Source: a bacterium (GTDB taxonomy: Bacteria; Bacteroidota; Ignavibacteria; Kapaibacteriales; UBA2268). From it: a stretch of 22,281 nucleotides of DNA. This document shows, piece by piece, positions 1-7,416 of the stretch (positions are counted from its first letter, which is position 1; the number at the start of each line of letters is the position of its first letter). The DNA is taken from the NCBI GenBank assembly GCA_030426865.1, contig JAUHXN010000014.1:1-22281 (forward strand). Reading direction: 5' to 3'. The position numbers and the translations under genes are program-made. A model generated the notes under the pieces. The model was not told the origin of the DNA, searched no databases, and saw only the letters and a program-made list of their open reading frames with translations.

Positions 1-1414
1 ATAATATTATTGGTATCGGCTCTCCCCAATATCTCTGACGCGAAAATAGCCAATCTCTCAATCTAAATTGTATTTTACCTTCGCCTAATCCATTACTCTC
101 TAACCACTCTATTATCTTGGCTTTAGCTTCAGCCGTTTTCAACCCATCAAGTGAAACGCTTTCACTTTTAGAGTTTATAGCAATTCCTTCATCTGTAAAA
201 GCTCCATCTTCTGGATTATGCTCACCTCGTTCTGGCTTAACGACTTGGACAATTTCCATATTATATTTTTGTGCAAATTCATTATCTCGTTCATCGTGAC
301 CTGGTACTGCCATAATAGCACCAGTACCATAACCCATCAAGACATAGTCTGATATAAGTACAGGTATTTCTTTGCCGTTTACAGGATTGATAGCATAAGA
401 GCCGGTGAAAACACCTTTTTTATCTTTGTTTAATTCTGTTCTCTCTAAATCTGTTTTTAGAGATGTTTCTTTGATAAAAGTATCAACTTTCTCTTTCTGA
501 GCATCAGTTGTGATACTATCAACCAAAGGATGTTCTGGTGCTATAACCATATATGTTGCACCGAATAAAGTGTCCGGTCTAGTAGTATATATTCTAATCT
601 TATCTTCAGAGCCAACTAACGAGAAATCAACTTCAGCGCCTTTGCTCTTCCCTATCCAATGTTTTTGCATTTCCATAGTTGAGCTAGGCCAGTCAACTAA
701 GTCTAGATCGGTTAGCAACCTTTCCGCATACTCAGTAATCCTAAGCATCCACTGTCGCATAGGTTTACGTTCCACTTCGTAACCTTTGCCACGCCATTCA
801 TCAACTTCTTCGTTTGCAAGCACAGTACCTAACTCCTCACACCAGTTTACTGGTTGCATAGAAATATAGGCCAATCTTTTACTATCTATGTATTCTAATC
901 TATCTCTCTCTTCAGTTATACTTGTAGGAACTTCTAGTTCACTAATATCTTTCGTTGTCTGAGCATCGTGGTCATACCACGAGTTATACATAAGTAGAAA
1001 CATCCATTGTGTCCACTTATAGTAGCTAGGGTCAGTAGTGTTTATTTCTCTAGACCAATCATAACCAAATCCTAAAAGATTCAATTGTCTTTTGAATGTA
1101 ATTACGTTCTTTTTAGTCGCTTCAGCAGGATGAACCCCGGTTTGCATACTATATCTTTCCGTAGGTAATCCGAAAGCATCGAATCCCATGGGATGAAGAA
1201 CATTGAAACCTTTCATAGTCTTATATCTACCGATAATATCAGTAGCAGTATAACCTTCGGGGTGCCCAATATGCAACCCGGCCCCACTCGGATAAGGGAA
1301 CATATCTAGTACATAATACTTGGGTTTACTTGTATCATCGTTTACCGCATATACATTATCTTCAACCCATTTCGCTTGCCATTTTGGCTCTATCTTACTA
1401 AAATCGTAATTCAT
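1..1414 (-). CDS. leuS: Leucyl-tRNA synthetase, N-terminal part (cut by window edge)
   Basis: Class I aminoacyl-tRNA synthetase that charges tRNA-Leu with leucine in the cytoplasm. About 471 residues are visible from the ATG at 1414 down to the left edge, with no stop; the full enzyme is usually over 800 residues. Near residue 50 is the ATP-binding HIGH signature in the context FPYPSGAGLHIGHPEGYTAT, followed by MGFDAFGLPTERYSMQT (usually MGWDAFGLPAEQ). The CP1 editing domain is recognisable from TTRPDTLFGATYMVIAPEHP (about 543-600) and from GTGAIMAVPGHDERD (about 288-335), including the conserved threonine-rich and aspartate positions of the hydrolytic pocket. RDWLFSRQRYWGEPIPII near the edge is the class-I linker that returns to the catalytic core. 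The KMSKS motif and anticodon-binding domain lie outside the window. The gene sits downstream of the polA terminator and has its own candidate -10 box at 1448-1455. The start has only a weak purine-rich ribosome site. Confidence 0.97.
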   Translation of the reverse strand, partial: MNYDFSKIEPKWQAKWVEDNVYAVNDDTSKPKYYVLDMFPYPSGAGLHIGHPEGYTATDIIGRYKTMKGFNVLHPMGFDAFGLPTERYSMQTGVHPAEATKKNVITFKRQLNLLGFGYDWSREINTTDPSYYKWTQWMFLLMYNSWYDHDAQTTKDISELEVPTSITEERDRLEYIDSKRLAYISMQPVNWCEELGTVLANEEVDEWRGKGYEVERKPMRQWMLRITEYAERLLTDLDLVDWPSSTMEMQKHWIGKSKGAEVDFSLVGSEDKIRIYTTRPDTLFGATYMVIAPEHPLVDSITTDAQKEKVDTFIKETSLKTDLERTELNKDKKGVFTGSYAINPVNGKEIPVLISDYVLMGYGTGAIMAVPGHDERDNEFAQKYNMEIVQVVKPERGEHNPEDGAFTDEGIAINSKSESVSLDGLKTAEAKAKIIEWLESNGLGEGKIQFRLRDWLFSRQRYWGEPIPIIL

Positions 1415-1440
1415 TCTTTTTCTGGTAATTTATTATTCAT
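1411..1440 (-). CDS. Possible 9-codon leader ORF overlapping the leuS start
   Basis: An ATG at 1440 opens a short frame encoding MNNKLPEKE and stops with TGA at 1413-1411, so its stop overlaps the leuS ATG in an ATGA arrangement typical of translational coupling. It lies only about 8 bases downstream of the candidate -10 box at 1448-1455, so a transcript from that promoter would be nearly leaderless for this frame. It holds one leucine codon (TTA), too few for a classical leucine attenuator. Expression is unproven, and a 9-codon frame can arise by chance in AT-rich DNA. Confidence 0.25.
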   Translation of the reverse strand: MNNKLPEKE

Positions 1441-1447
1441 ATAACCA

Positions 1448-1455
1448 CAAAATTA
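1448..1455 (-). promoter_or_regulatory. Candidate -10 box (TAnnTTTG type) for leuS
   Basis: On the minus strand the sequence TAATTTTG matches the Bacteroidota-type housekeeping -10 element TAnnTTTG and sits 34 bases before the leuS ATG. I see no clear TTG -33 element at the expected distance. Transcription would begin near 1442. Confidence 0.4.
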
Positions 1456-1563
1456 ACGAATAAATAGGAATATAGTTAGGAATATTAGATTTCCTTAGTA
1501 GCTGCTCAAATCAGACGTGTCAATAACAGATATTTAATTTACTTAAAAGGTATGAAAATAAGA

Positions 1564-1589
1564 AAGTCCCCCCTTCAACGGAGGGACTT
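1564..1589 (-). terminator. Intrinsic terminator of the maf-permease-plsY-polA unit
   Basis: A stem pairs 1564-1573 with 1580-1589 (AAGTCCC against GGGACTT, then one mismatch and two more G-C pairs) around a six-base loop. It lies just past the polA stop. Reading the minus strand, it is followed by a U-rich stretch (TTTCTTATTTTC). Confidence 0.75.
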
Positions 1590-1603
1590 AAAAGTAGTTT
1601 TCA

Positions 1604-4426
1604 CTAATGAGCTTCGAACCAATTAATACCAGTTCCTGTATCAACGACTACTGGTACATCACCCAAGGGTAGTGCCGTCCTCATCTTTTCTATAACAAGT
1701 TCTTTTAACTCTTCTAACTCTGTTTGTACAACATCAAAAACTAATTCATCGTGTACTTGGAGTATCATCTTTGATTTTAGTTTTCTATTAGTCATTTCTT
1801 TGTCTATGTTAATCATAGCAATTTTCAACATGTCAGACGCTGTACCTTGTATAGGCATGTTGATAGCTGCTCTTTCATCTGCGTTTTTTAACATTCGGTT
1901 CTTACTATTGATATTAGGGAAATAACGGCGACGTCCACATAAGGTTTCAGCATAACCTTTTACTCGAGCCGATTCAACAGTATCATCCATATATTTGATT
2001 ATTCCGTGATACTTTTCTTTATAATTATCAATTATGTCTTTTGCATCACCTCTACTTATCCCAAGACGTTCTGCCAATCCGTAAGCTCCAAGTCCATACA
2101 TAATACCGAAGTTCACTGTCTTTGCAATTCTCCTCATATCTTGAGTAACTTCTTCTTGTGGTATATCATTTAGAACGGCAGCTGTTGCAGCGTGTATGTC
2201 ATCTCCATTGATAAATCCACTAAGCATCTTTTCATCACCACATATATATGCCATTATTCTTAGCTCTACTTGAGAATAATCGGCAGCTAGTAGAATATTA
2301 CCTTCGCTTGGAATAAACGCTTTTCGGACTTTTTTACCTAAATCTGAACGTATTGGTATATTCTGTAAATTAGGGTCAGTTGAAGATAGACGCCCTGTGC
2401 TTGCAACCGCTTGGTTGTATGTAGTATGTATTTTATTCGTCCCTTCGAATACCATTCTGGGGAGTGATTCAACATAAGTAGATTGTAGCTTACTTAGTTG
2501 ACGATAATCTAACACATATTCTGCTATTGAGTGCATAGGTGCCAATTGACTAAGAACTTGTTCATTTGTACTATAACCTGTTTTAGTTTTTTTAACAGCA
2601 GGTATTCCCATCTTCTCGAACATTATTTCGGAAAGTTGTTTAGGAGAATTAATATTAAATTGCTCCTCAGCTTCATCATATATTTGTTCTTCTAATTTAT
2701 CGATACGTTTAGATATCTCTGCTTGTAATTCCTCTAGGGCATCCGTATCTATACTAACTCCACACATTTCCATTTTATTCAGAACAGTAATAGTAGGGAA
2801 TTCGATTTCATAAGCTAATTTTTCTTGGGAACTATCTTTCAAAATTGGTTCCATCTTGTTTTTAAGCTGTAATGCTAAATCTGCATCTTCGCAAGCGTAG
2901 TTCGATATATCCTCAGGATTTAGGTCTGCCATTGATTTTTGATCTTTTTTCTTCTCACCAATTAAAGATTTGATTGCAACTGGTTTATAACCAAGCCACT
3001 TTTCAGAAAGTGCGTCTAAGTTGAGTTTTTCATCGGGATTCAAAACATAGCTGGCAATCATAGAATCAAATACTATAGGAGCTATGAGAACATCATAGCG
3101 CATAAGAATATATTGGTCAAATTTAATATTCTGACCACACTTACCAATCTTTTTGCTTTCGAGTATTGGTCTTAGTTTATCAATTACATATTTAACTGGT
3201 AGAGATTTATCAGCCCTTAATTTACGATTGAATTGAGTCTCATCTATTTCCTCTTGTTCGAAAAGTGATTTGTTCTGCGGTTTTATTTCTTCCAACTCAC
3301 TATTATCGATAACTGGTATATAGTAACCGGTCTTCTCTTTAAAAGAAAGAGCAATACCAACTATATCACATTCATTTTTGTTTAGACCAGATGTTTCCAA
3401 GTCAATCGATAGTATATCATGTTTATTTATCTCAGAAACTAAATCCTCAATCCCCTGATGTGTGTTTATCATCTTATAATCAGTTTCTACAGACTCAATA
3501 GTATTTAGTTCACTCTCTTCTTCTATTTCAGGTAATAAATTTACACTAGCCCTTCCAGAACGTTCAAACCATTTTCCTCGTAGTGTACGAAATCCTTCGT
3601 GAGCCAAAAACTTATCTAACTCATCAAATTTCGTATCTTTGAATTCGTAGTCATCAAAGTTAAATTCTATAGGACAATCCTTTTTTAGAGTCACCAATTG
3701 TTTCGATAGAAACGCCATTTCCTTATGTTCGACGAGTTTAGTTTTTACAGATTTACTTGTTATCTCATCTATGTTCTCGTAAACACCTTCTAAAGATTCA
3801 TATTTTTCAATTAAAGGAAAAGCTGTTTTTATACCTATACCTTTTACTCCAGGTATATTATCTACCGAATCACCTATCAATGCTTGTACATCGATTACTT
3901 GATCAGGTCGAACTCCAAACTTTTCTTTTACTTCAGGGAAGTCAACTACTTCTAAAGCTCCACCTTTGTGAGCTGGTTTTAGAATTTTAATATGATCCGT
4001 CACTAATTGATAATAGTCCTTATCACTTGTAAGACAATAAGAATCTATTTCTTGTTCTGAAGCTTTATTTGCTAATGTTGCAATCAGATCGTCAGCTTCG
4101 AAACCATCCATCTCCATTTGAGAGATACCAAACAGATCAAGCATCTCCTTTATCTTAGTTATCTGAGGTCCCAAATCTTCTGGGAATTCAGCCCTGTTTG
4201 CTTTGTATAGGTCGTACATTTCGTTCCTAAAAGTTGGAGCGTGAGTATCGTAAACCACTAGTATATGCTTAGGGTCATATTTATCTAATAAAGATGTTAA
4301 TATATTCGCAAATCCGAAGACTGCACCAGTAGGTTCACCAGAATTGTTGGTCAATCCTGACCTAAACATTGCATGATACGCCCTAAAAACTAGTGACATA
4401 CCGTCTATCATAAAAAATCTAGGCAT
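1604..4426 (-). CDS. polA: DNA polymerase I
   Basis: A 940-residue, full-length family A DNA polymerase for Okazaki fragment processing and repair synthesis. Residues 1-290 form the 5'-3' exonuclease (flap endonuclease) domain, with the metal-binding motifs FEADDLIATL and TSDKDYYQL and the helix-hairpin-helix region GDSVDNIPGVKGIGIKTA. The 3'-5' proofreading domain looks active. Exo I is DLETSGL near residue 341, Exo II is GQNIKFDQY near 432, and Exo III is YACEDAD near 511. Polymerase motif A is DYSQVELRI near 715, motif B (O-helix) is RRIAKTVNFGIMYG near 762, and motif C is QVHDELVFD near 891. The O-helix has phenylalanine at the sugar-discrimination position, as in E. coli. An AGGA ribosome site precedes the ATG. 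It is the last gene of the four-gene unit, 13 bases after plsY. Confidence 0.98.
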   Translation of the reverse strand: MPRFFMIDGMSLVFRAYHAMFRSGLTNNSGEPTGAVFGFANILTSLLDKYDPKHILVVYDTHAPTFRNEMYDLYKANRAEFPEDLGPQITKIKEMLDLFGISQMEMDGFEADDLIATLANKASEQEIDSYCLTSDKDYYQLVTDHIKILKPAHKGGALEVVDFPEVKEKFGVRPDQVIDVQALIGDSVDNIPGVKGIGIKTAFPLIEKYESLEGVYENIDEITSKSVKTKLVEHKEMAFLSKQLVTLKKDCPIEFNFDDYEFKDTKFDELDKFLAHEGFRTLRGKWFERSGRASVNLLPEIEEESELNTIESVETDYKMINTHQGIEDLVSEINKHDILSIDLETSGLNKNECDIVGIALSFKEKTGYYIPVIDNSELEEIKPQNKSLFEQEEIDETQFNRKLRADKSLPVKYVIDKLRPILESKKIGKCGQNIKFDQYILMRYDVLIAPIVFDSMIASYVLNPDEKLNLDALSEKWLGYKPVAIKSLIGEKKKDQKSMADLNPEDISNYACEDADLALQLKNKMEPILKDSSQEKLAYEIEFPTITVLNKMEMCGVSIDTDALEELQAEISKRIDKLEEQIYDEAEEQFNINSPKQLSEIMFEKMGIPAVKKTKTGYSTNEQVLSQLAPMHSIAEYVLDYRQLSKLQSTYVESLPRMVFEGTNKIHTTYNQAVASTGRLSSTDPNLQNIPIRSDLGKKVRKAFIPSEGNILLAADYSQVELRIMAYICGDEKMLSGFINGDDIHAATAAVLNDIPQEEVTQDMRRIAKTVNFGIMYGLGAYGLAERLGISRGDAKDIIDNYKEKYHGIIKYMDDTVESARVKGYAETLCGRRRYFPNINSKNRMLKNADERAAINMPIQGTASDMLKIAMINIDKEMTNRKLKSKMILQVHDELVFDVVQTELEELKELVIEKMRTALPLGDVPVVVDTGTGINWFEAH

Positions 4427-4439
4427 AAATAATCCTTTT

Positions 4440-5078
4440 CTATTCGCTGAATAATTTCTTTTCTTCTATTAACTTTTGCAATGGCTCAACATGTTTAAGT
4501 AAAATAACGAATGCGAGCATTGCTACTAATTGTAAGTATCTAGTAGCATCTTCGAACGCAACTATAGTTGTAATTTCTATTAATTTATCAGGAGATATCA
4601 TAACCATTATTGGCGCTCCAATTGTTGCCAATGCGTTAGCTACATGTATATTTTTACGGACTCCATAAAACGAGATAACCCACACTATACCCCATTGAAA
4701 AATAGATAAAGGATTAATAAAGAGTAGTACTCCGACAGCTGTTGCTAATCCTCGCCCTCCTTTCATACGTAACCACAAATTAAAATTGTGTCCAATAACA
4801 GCAAACACTCCCGCATAAGACAATAACGTCATCATATCATTACTTTCGGGAAATAGCATATAAACTATCATACAAGCTAAGAATCCTTTGAATCCATCTA
4901 ATAAAAACACAACTAGACCAATCCATTTTTTACCAGTTGTTTCGTAGCTATTCATTGCACCTGTATTTCTGCTTCCTTCTACAGTTAAGTCCAATCCCGT
5001 TGCTTGTTTTACTATTATTTTTGAAAAAGCAATTGAACCAAGTAAATAACCTATAATCCCAGCTATCAAACCATCCAT
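4440..5078 (-). CDS. plsY: PlsY-like glycerol-3-phosphate acyltransferase (divergent)
   Basis: A 212-residue membrane protein with several hydrophobic segments, similar to PlsY, which transfers acyl groups from acyl-phosphate to glycerol-3-phosphate in the first step of phospholipid synthesis. The N-terminal GYLLGSIAFSKII and the following GSRNTGAMNSYETTGK correspond to PlsY motif 1 (usually GSGNxGATN). GHNFNLWLRMKGGRGLATAVG near residues 96-116 corresponds to motif 2 (KGGKGxAT). Motif 3, normally HxxNxxRLxxGxE, is degenerate here: LKHVEPLQKLIEEKK keeps the histidine but lacks the asparagine, glycine and glutamate. The protein is therefore either a divergent enzyme or a PlsY relative with altered activity. 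Its ATG follows directly on the permease stop (TAAATG) with a strong GAGGGAGAAG ribosome site lying inside the permease gene, so the two are probably co-translated. Confidence 0.8.
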   Translation of the reverse strand: MDGLIAGIIGYLLGSIAFSKIIVKQATGLDLTVEGSRNTGAMNSYETTGKKWIGLVVFLLDGFKGFLACMIVYMLFPESNDMMTLLSYAGVFAVIGHNFNLWLRMKGGRGLATAVGVLLFINPLSIFQWGIVWVISFYGVRKNIHVANALATIGAPIMVMISPDKLIEITTIVAFEDATRYLQLVAMLAFVILLKHVEPLQKLIEEKKLFSE

Positions 5079-5960
5079 TTAATACTTCTCCCTCAGTAAT
5101 TTCATCTGTATTAGTGATATCATCAATATAATAAAAAACAGTACATAAGCAACAGCTGACGCATAGCCCATTTTATCTGCCATTTCAAATGCATTTTGAT
5201 AAACCTGATAAACTAAAGTTGAGGTCTCGTTAAGTGGACCACCTTTAGTCATTACGTATATTTCAATAAATATTTGGAATGATTTAATCGTATTCACTAC
5301 TAATATAAAAAGCAATGTCGGCTTCAACATTGGTAGAGTAATATTTTTGAACTGTTGCCAAGGTGAGGCATCAGATATATCTGCCGCTTCGTATAAATCC
5401 TTAGGTATAGTTTGCAATCCTGCAAGTACTATAATCATATAATATCCCGTAGCAATCCATATATCCATTGCCATAATAGCTGGTAATGCGGTATCTACTG
5501 ATTGTAACCACCCTTCAGTTTGACCACTCATTCCTACCATTTGAAGCAGTGTGTTTATATACCCTTCTTTACTATATAAGTTTTTAAAAATAAGCGCTAT
5601 CACGACTAGAGATGTTACAGATGGCAGAAAGTAAGCTGCCTTAAAAAACTCTTTTAGTTTACCATTAGTTCTGTCTACAAGAACCGCCAATATAGTAGCA
5701 AGAGTAGTAGTAATGGGGACTGTCACGAACACGAAAATCAATGTATTAGAAAGCGATTTAAGAAAAGTATCATCTGAAAGTAGAGATGTATAGTTCTCAA
5801 AACCTACAAAAGTCATATCATTGCTCAAGGTTTTGTATTCAGACAAGCTAAGTATAAAAGAATAGACAACAGGATAAGCCCAAAACACAAGGAAAGTCAG
5901 AATCCATGGTAAAAGCAATAAAAAGACATTTGCTCTTTCTCTATTCTTATAACTTATCAT
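5079..5960 (-). CDS. ABC transporter permease, carbohydrate uptake type (MalF/UgpA family)
   Basis: A 293-residue inner-membrane permease with about six membrane segments. The cytoplasmic EAA loop that contacts the ATPase is clear: YEAADISDASPWQQFKNITL followed by PMLKPT, near residues 185-212. The N-terminal segment (RANVFLLLLPWILTFLVFWAYPVVYSF) and the C-terminal GGPLNETSTLVYQVYQNAF stretch are typical of the MalF/UgpA branch of the binding-protein-dependent transport family (sugars, glycerol-3-phosphate). These systems normally have a second permease, an ATPase and a solute-binding protein; none is present here. The gene overlaps the end of maf by 14 bases, has an AAAGG ribosome site inside maf, and abuts plsY. 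The substrate cannot be told from sequence. The phospholipid neighbour makes glycerol-3-phosphate a possibility but nothing more. Confidence 0.9.
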   Translation of the reverse strand: MISYKNRERANVFLLLLPWILTFLVFWAYPVVYSFILSLSEYKTLSNDMTFVGFENYTSLLSDDTFLKSLSNTLIFVFVTVPITTTLATILAVLVDRTNGKLKEFFKAAYFLPSVTSLVVIALIFKNLYSKEGYINTLLQMVGMSGQTEGWLQSVDTALPAIMAMDIWIATGYYMIIVLAGLQTIPKDLYEAADISDASPWQQFKNITLPMLKPTLLFILVVNTIKSFQIFIEIYVMTKGGPLNETSTLVYQVYQNAFEMADKMGYASAVAYVLFFIILMISLIQMKLLREKY

Positions 5961-6546
5961 TGAAAACCTTTATCTCTTGGTAGAAACGCGACAGAGGAAA
6001 ACCAACTATATTATAATAACATCCAACTATATTCTCTACAAAAACAGAACCATAATCATCTTGTATTCCATAGCTTCCGGCTTTATCCATAGGAGAACCA
6101 GTTGCTATATATGCATATTTTTCCCTTTCACCTAGCTCTCGGAAAGTAACATCGGTTTTCACATGAAATTTTACGGATTCACTATTGTAAACAAGAGAAA
6201 CACCTGTATATACTTGATGAGTTTTACCGCTTAGCTTAGTCAACATAGCGAATGCTTCATTCTCATTTGCAGGTTTATTGAGTAATATTTCATCTAGGTA
6301 AACTGTTGTGTCTGACCCGATTATAATTCTACCAGGTTGAATCTTCGCAACGTGTTGAGCTTTTCGATTAGCAAGCTCCATAACGAACTTGGCTGGGTCG
6401 AGTTCAGATATATCATCTTCATCTATATCAGCAGGAATAATATTGAATTTCAAACCAATTTGCTCTAACAATATTTTTCGTCTAGGTGAACCCGAGGCAA
6501 GTGTAACCTCGTATTTTAAATCTAATATCTTTGCTAAATCTAACAT
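5947..6546 (-). CDS. maf: Maf family nucleoside triphosphate pyrophosphatase
   Basis: A Maf/YhdE-type house-cleaning enzyme, which hydrolyses non-canonical or pyrimidine nucleoside triphosphates to monophosphates. It is also called septum formation inhibitor. The diagnostic N-terminal VTLASGSPRRKILLEQIG is present, followed by IPADIDED, then GSDTTVYLDEILLNKP and LSGKTHQVYTGVSLV. The C-terminal DKAGSYGIQDDYGSVFVENIVGCYYNIVGFPLSRF is also typical. The G-S-D-T (rather than A-D-T) and Y-T-G-V-S contexts are ordinary variation; substrate subgroup is not assigned. I chose the ATG at 6546 (199 residues, normal family length) because the likely -10 box at 6582-6589 would start transcription near 6576, downstream of an alternative ATG at 6579 that would add 11 residues. 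Neither start has a clear ribosome site. It is the first gene of the unit leading to polA. Confidence 0.93.
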   Translation of the reverse strand: MLDLAKILDLKYEVTLASGSPRRKILLEQIGLKFNIIPADIDEDDISELDPAKFVMELANRKAQHVAKIQPGRIIIGSDTTVYLDEILLNKPANENEAFAMLTKLSGKTHQVYTGVSLVYNSESVKFHVKTDVTFRELGEREKYAYIATGSPMDKAGSYGIQDDYGSVFVENIVGCYYNIVGFPLSRFYQEIKVFNDKL

Positions 6547-6581
6547 TATTACTATTATATTCGTTTCATTTCGCTGCATAG

Positions 6582-6589
6582 CAAATATA
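6582..6589 (-). promoter_or_regulatory. Candidate -10 box (TAnnTTTG type) for the maf-polA unit
   Basis: The minus strand reads TATATTTG, a match to the Bacteroidota-type -10 consensus, 35 bases before the preferred maf ATG. The adjacent inverted repeat at 6599-6659 would overlap the -35 region, so it could act as an operator. Confidence 0.4.
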
Positions 6590-6598
6590 TGAAATTAG

Positions 6599-6659
6599 AA
6601 TTTAGTGTAGCGTATTACTTTAAAACTATTATTAATTAATAATAGGTTTACACTAAATT
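6599..6659. repeat. Nested inverted repeat between maf and the divergent lipoprotein gene
   Basis: A perfect 20-base palindrome (half-site CTATTATTAA) occupies 6626-6645. It is enclosed by an 11-base perfect inverted repeat, AATTTAGTGTA at 6599-6609 and TACACTAAATT at 6649-6659. The outer repeat is centred about six bases left of the inner palindrome. It lies in the middle of the 176-base divergent gap. It could be an operator read by a dimeric regulator or a cruciform/hairpin; it lacks the G-C stem of an intrinsic terminator. Confidence 0.55.
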
Positions 6660-6722
6660 GTCAACCTATATATTCGACCTTCTTAGTTGTCAAAAGAAGA
6701 AATAATTCGTAATTTGATTCAA

Positions 6723-7307
6723 ATGAAAAAAATAATATTCATATTAATAGCTACATTATTTACTTCCTGTGCTTCGGACTACTATGCCCTGAATAAGTAT
6801 AGAAATATAGCTTTACCAACTTTAGTAGGGTACAGAGGAGAAAACCCCCTTAGTGTTAGTCTATTAGCAGATGACGCTATTTTAATAGAAGAAAGTTCAT
6901 CCACTGCAATTCGCCAATATGATGTAACACAGTATGACAAATCCTTTATTCTAAAAAAGACCAAAGGTGATTATCTAAAGATAACAGAGAGAACTTCACC
7001 TTTAGAAAAAGACACTACAATAGGGATGAAGTATGTGTTTACGGATTTAGGTGCTAATATATATGAGAAAAATAGATTAGTTGGTTCAAATCCGAATATA
7101 AAACTAAGAAATAACGAAAGTCACATCATAAGAATAACACAAGATGGCGATTATACTACACTAATTGTAGATTGTGATACATTATCACACTATAAGTCTT
7201 CAATCCCCGCTTCAGAGTACACTATGTTCCATACTGGAATAGGAACAGAAGTCGAAATTTATAGCTTTGAAGTAAAAGAATTATACGAAACTTCACTTTT
7301 TTGGTAA
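6723..7307 (+). CDS. Putative lipoprotein of unknown function
   Basis: A 194-residue protein starting MKKIIFILIATLFTSCAS, a lipoprotein signal peptide with the lipobox LFTSC and acylation at Cys16. The mature part is mostly polar with alternating short hydrophobic strands (for example HIIRITQDGDYTTLIVD and GIGTEVEIYSFEVKEL), suggesting a beta-sandwich, possibly of the lectin/glucanase-like kind; this is a guess from texture. I do not recognise the family. An upstream in-frame TTG at 6687 would put 12 polar residues in front of the signal peptide and is unlikely. No good ribosome site precedes the ATG. The gene stands alone, divergent from maf, and ends 17 bases before the sigma-28 promoter of flagellin. 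There is no obvious terminator in that gap. Confidence 0.75.
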   Translation: MKKIIFILIATLFTSCASDYYALNKYRNIALPTLVGYRGENPLSVSLLADDAILIEESSSTAIRQYDVTQYDKSFILKKTKGDYLKITERTSPLEKDTTIGMKYVFTDLGANIYEKNRLVGSNPNIKLRNNESHIIRITQDGDYTTLIVDCDTLSHYKSSIPASEYTMFHTGIGTEVEIYSFEVKELYETSLFW

Positions 7308-7324
7308 AAATGTGGAAAAATAAC

Positions 7325-7351
7325 TAAAGTATTCTAAACTAGCTCCGATAA
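7325..7351 (+). promoter_or_regulatory. Sigma-28 (FliA) promoter of the flagellar operon
   Basis: TAAAGTAT (7325-7332), an 11-base spacer and TCCGATAA (7344-7351) match the FliA consensus TAAAGTTT-N11-GCCGATAA at 14 of 16 positions with exact spacing. It lies 79 bases before the flagellin ATG, predicting a start near 7358 and a leader of about 73 bases. This is the normal promoter class for flagellin genes. Confidence 0.88.
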
Positions 7352-7384
7352 TTGATTTTGATAGGATAATTTTATTATAGAAAT

Positions 7385-7395
7385 GGCAGGATGCC
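7385..7395 (+). promoter_or_regulatory. Possible CsrA site: GGA in the loop of a small leader hairpin
   Basis: GGCA-GGA-TGCC forms a 4-bp stem presenting GGA in a three-base loop, within the predicted flagellin leader. CsrA/RsmA dimers bind GGA motifs exposed in hairpin loops. The spacing to the second site at 7417-7426 (about 32 bases) suits bridging by one dimer. The stem is short, so confidence is limited. Confidence 0.4.
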
Positions 7396-7416
7396 CTCAA
7401 ATTATTAATTAATTAC

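Noticed and set aside
117..782. Plus-strand open frames of 60-90 codons here.
   Set aside because: They lie opposite the conserved leuS reading frame and have no recognisable product.
6687..6722. An upstream in-frame TTG start for the lipoprotein gene at 6723.
   Set aside because: It would place 12 polar residues before a clean lipoprotein signal peptide.
7385..7395. TGGCAGGATGC near here considered as a sigma-54 promoter (TGGCAC-N5-TTGC).
   Set aside because: The -12 half does not match, and the segment lies inside the leader of the much better sigma-28 promoter.
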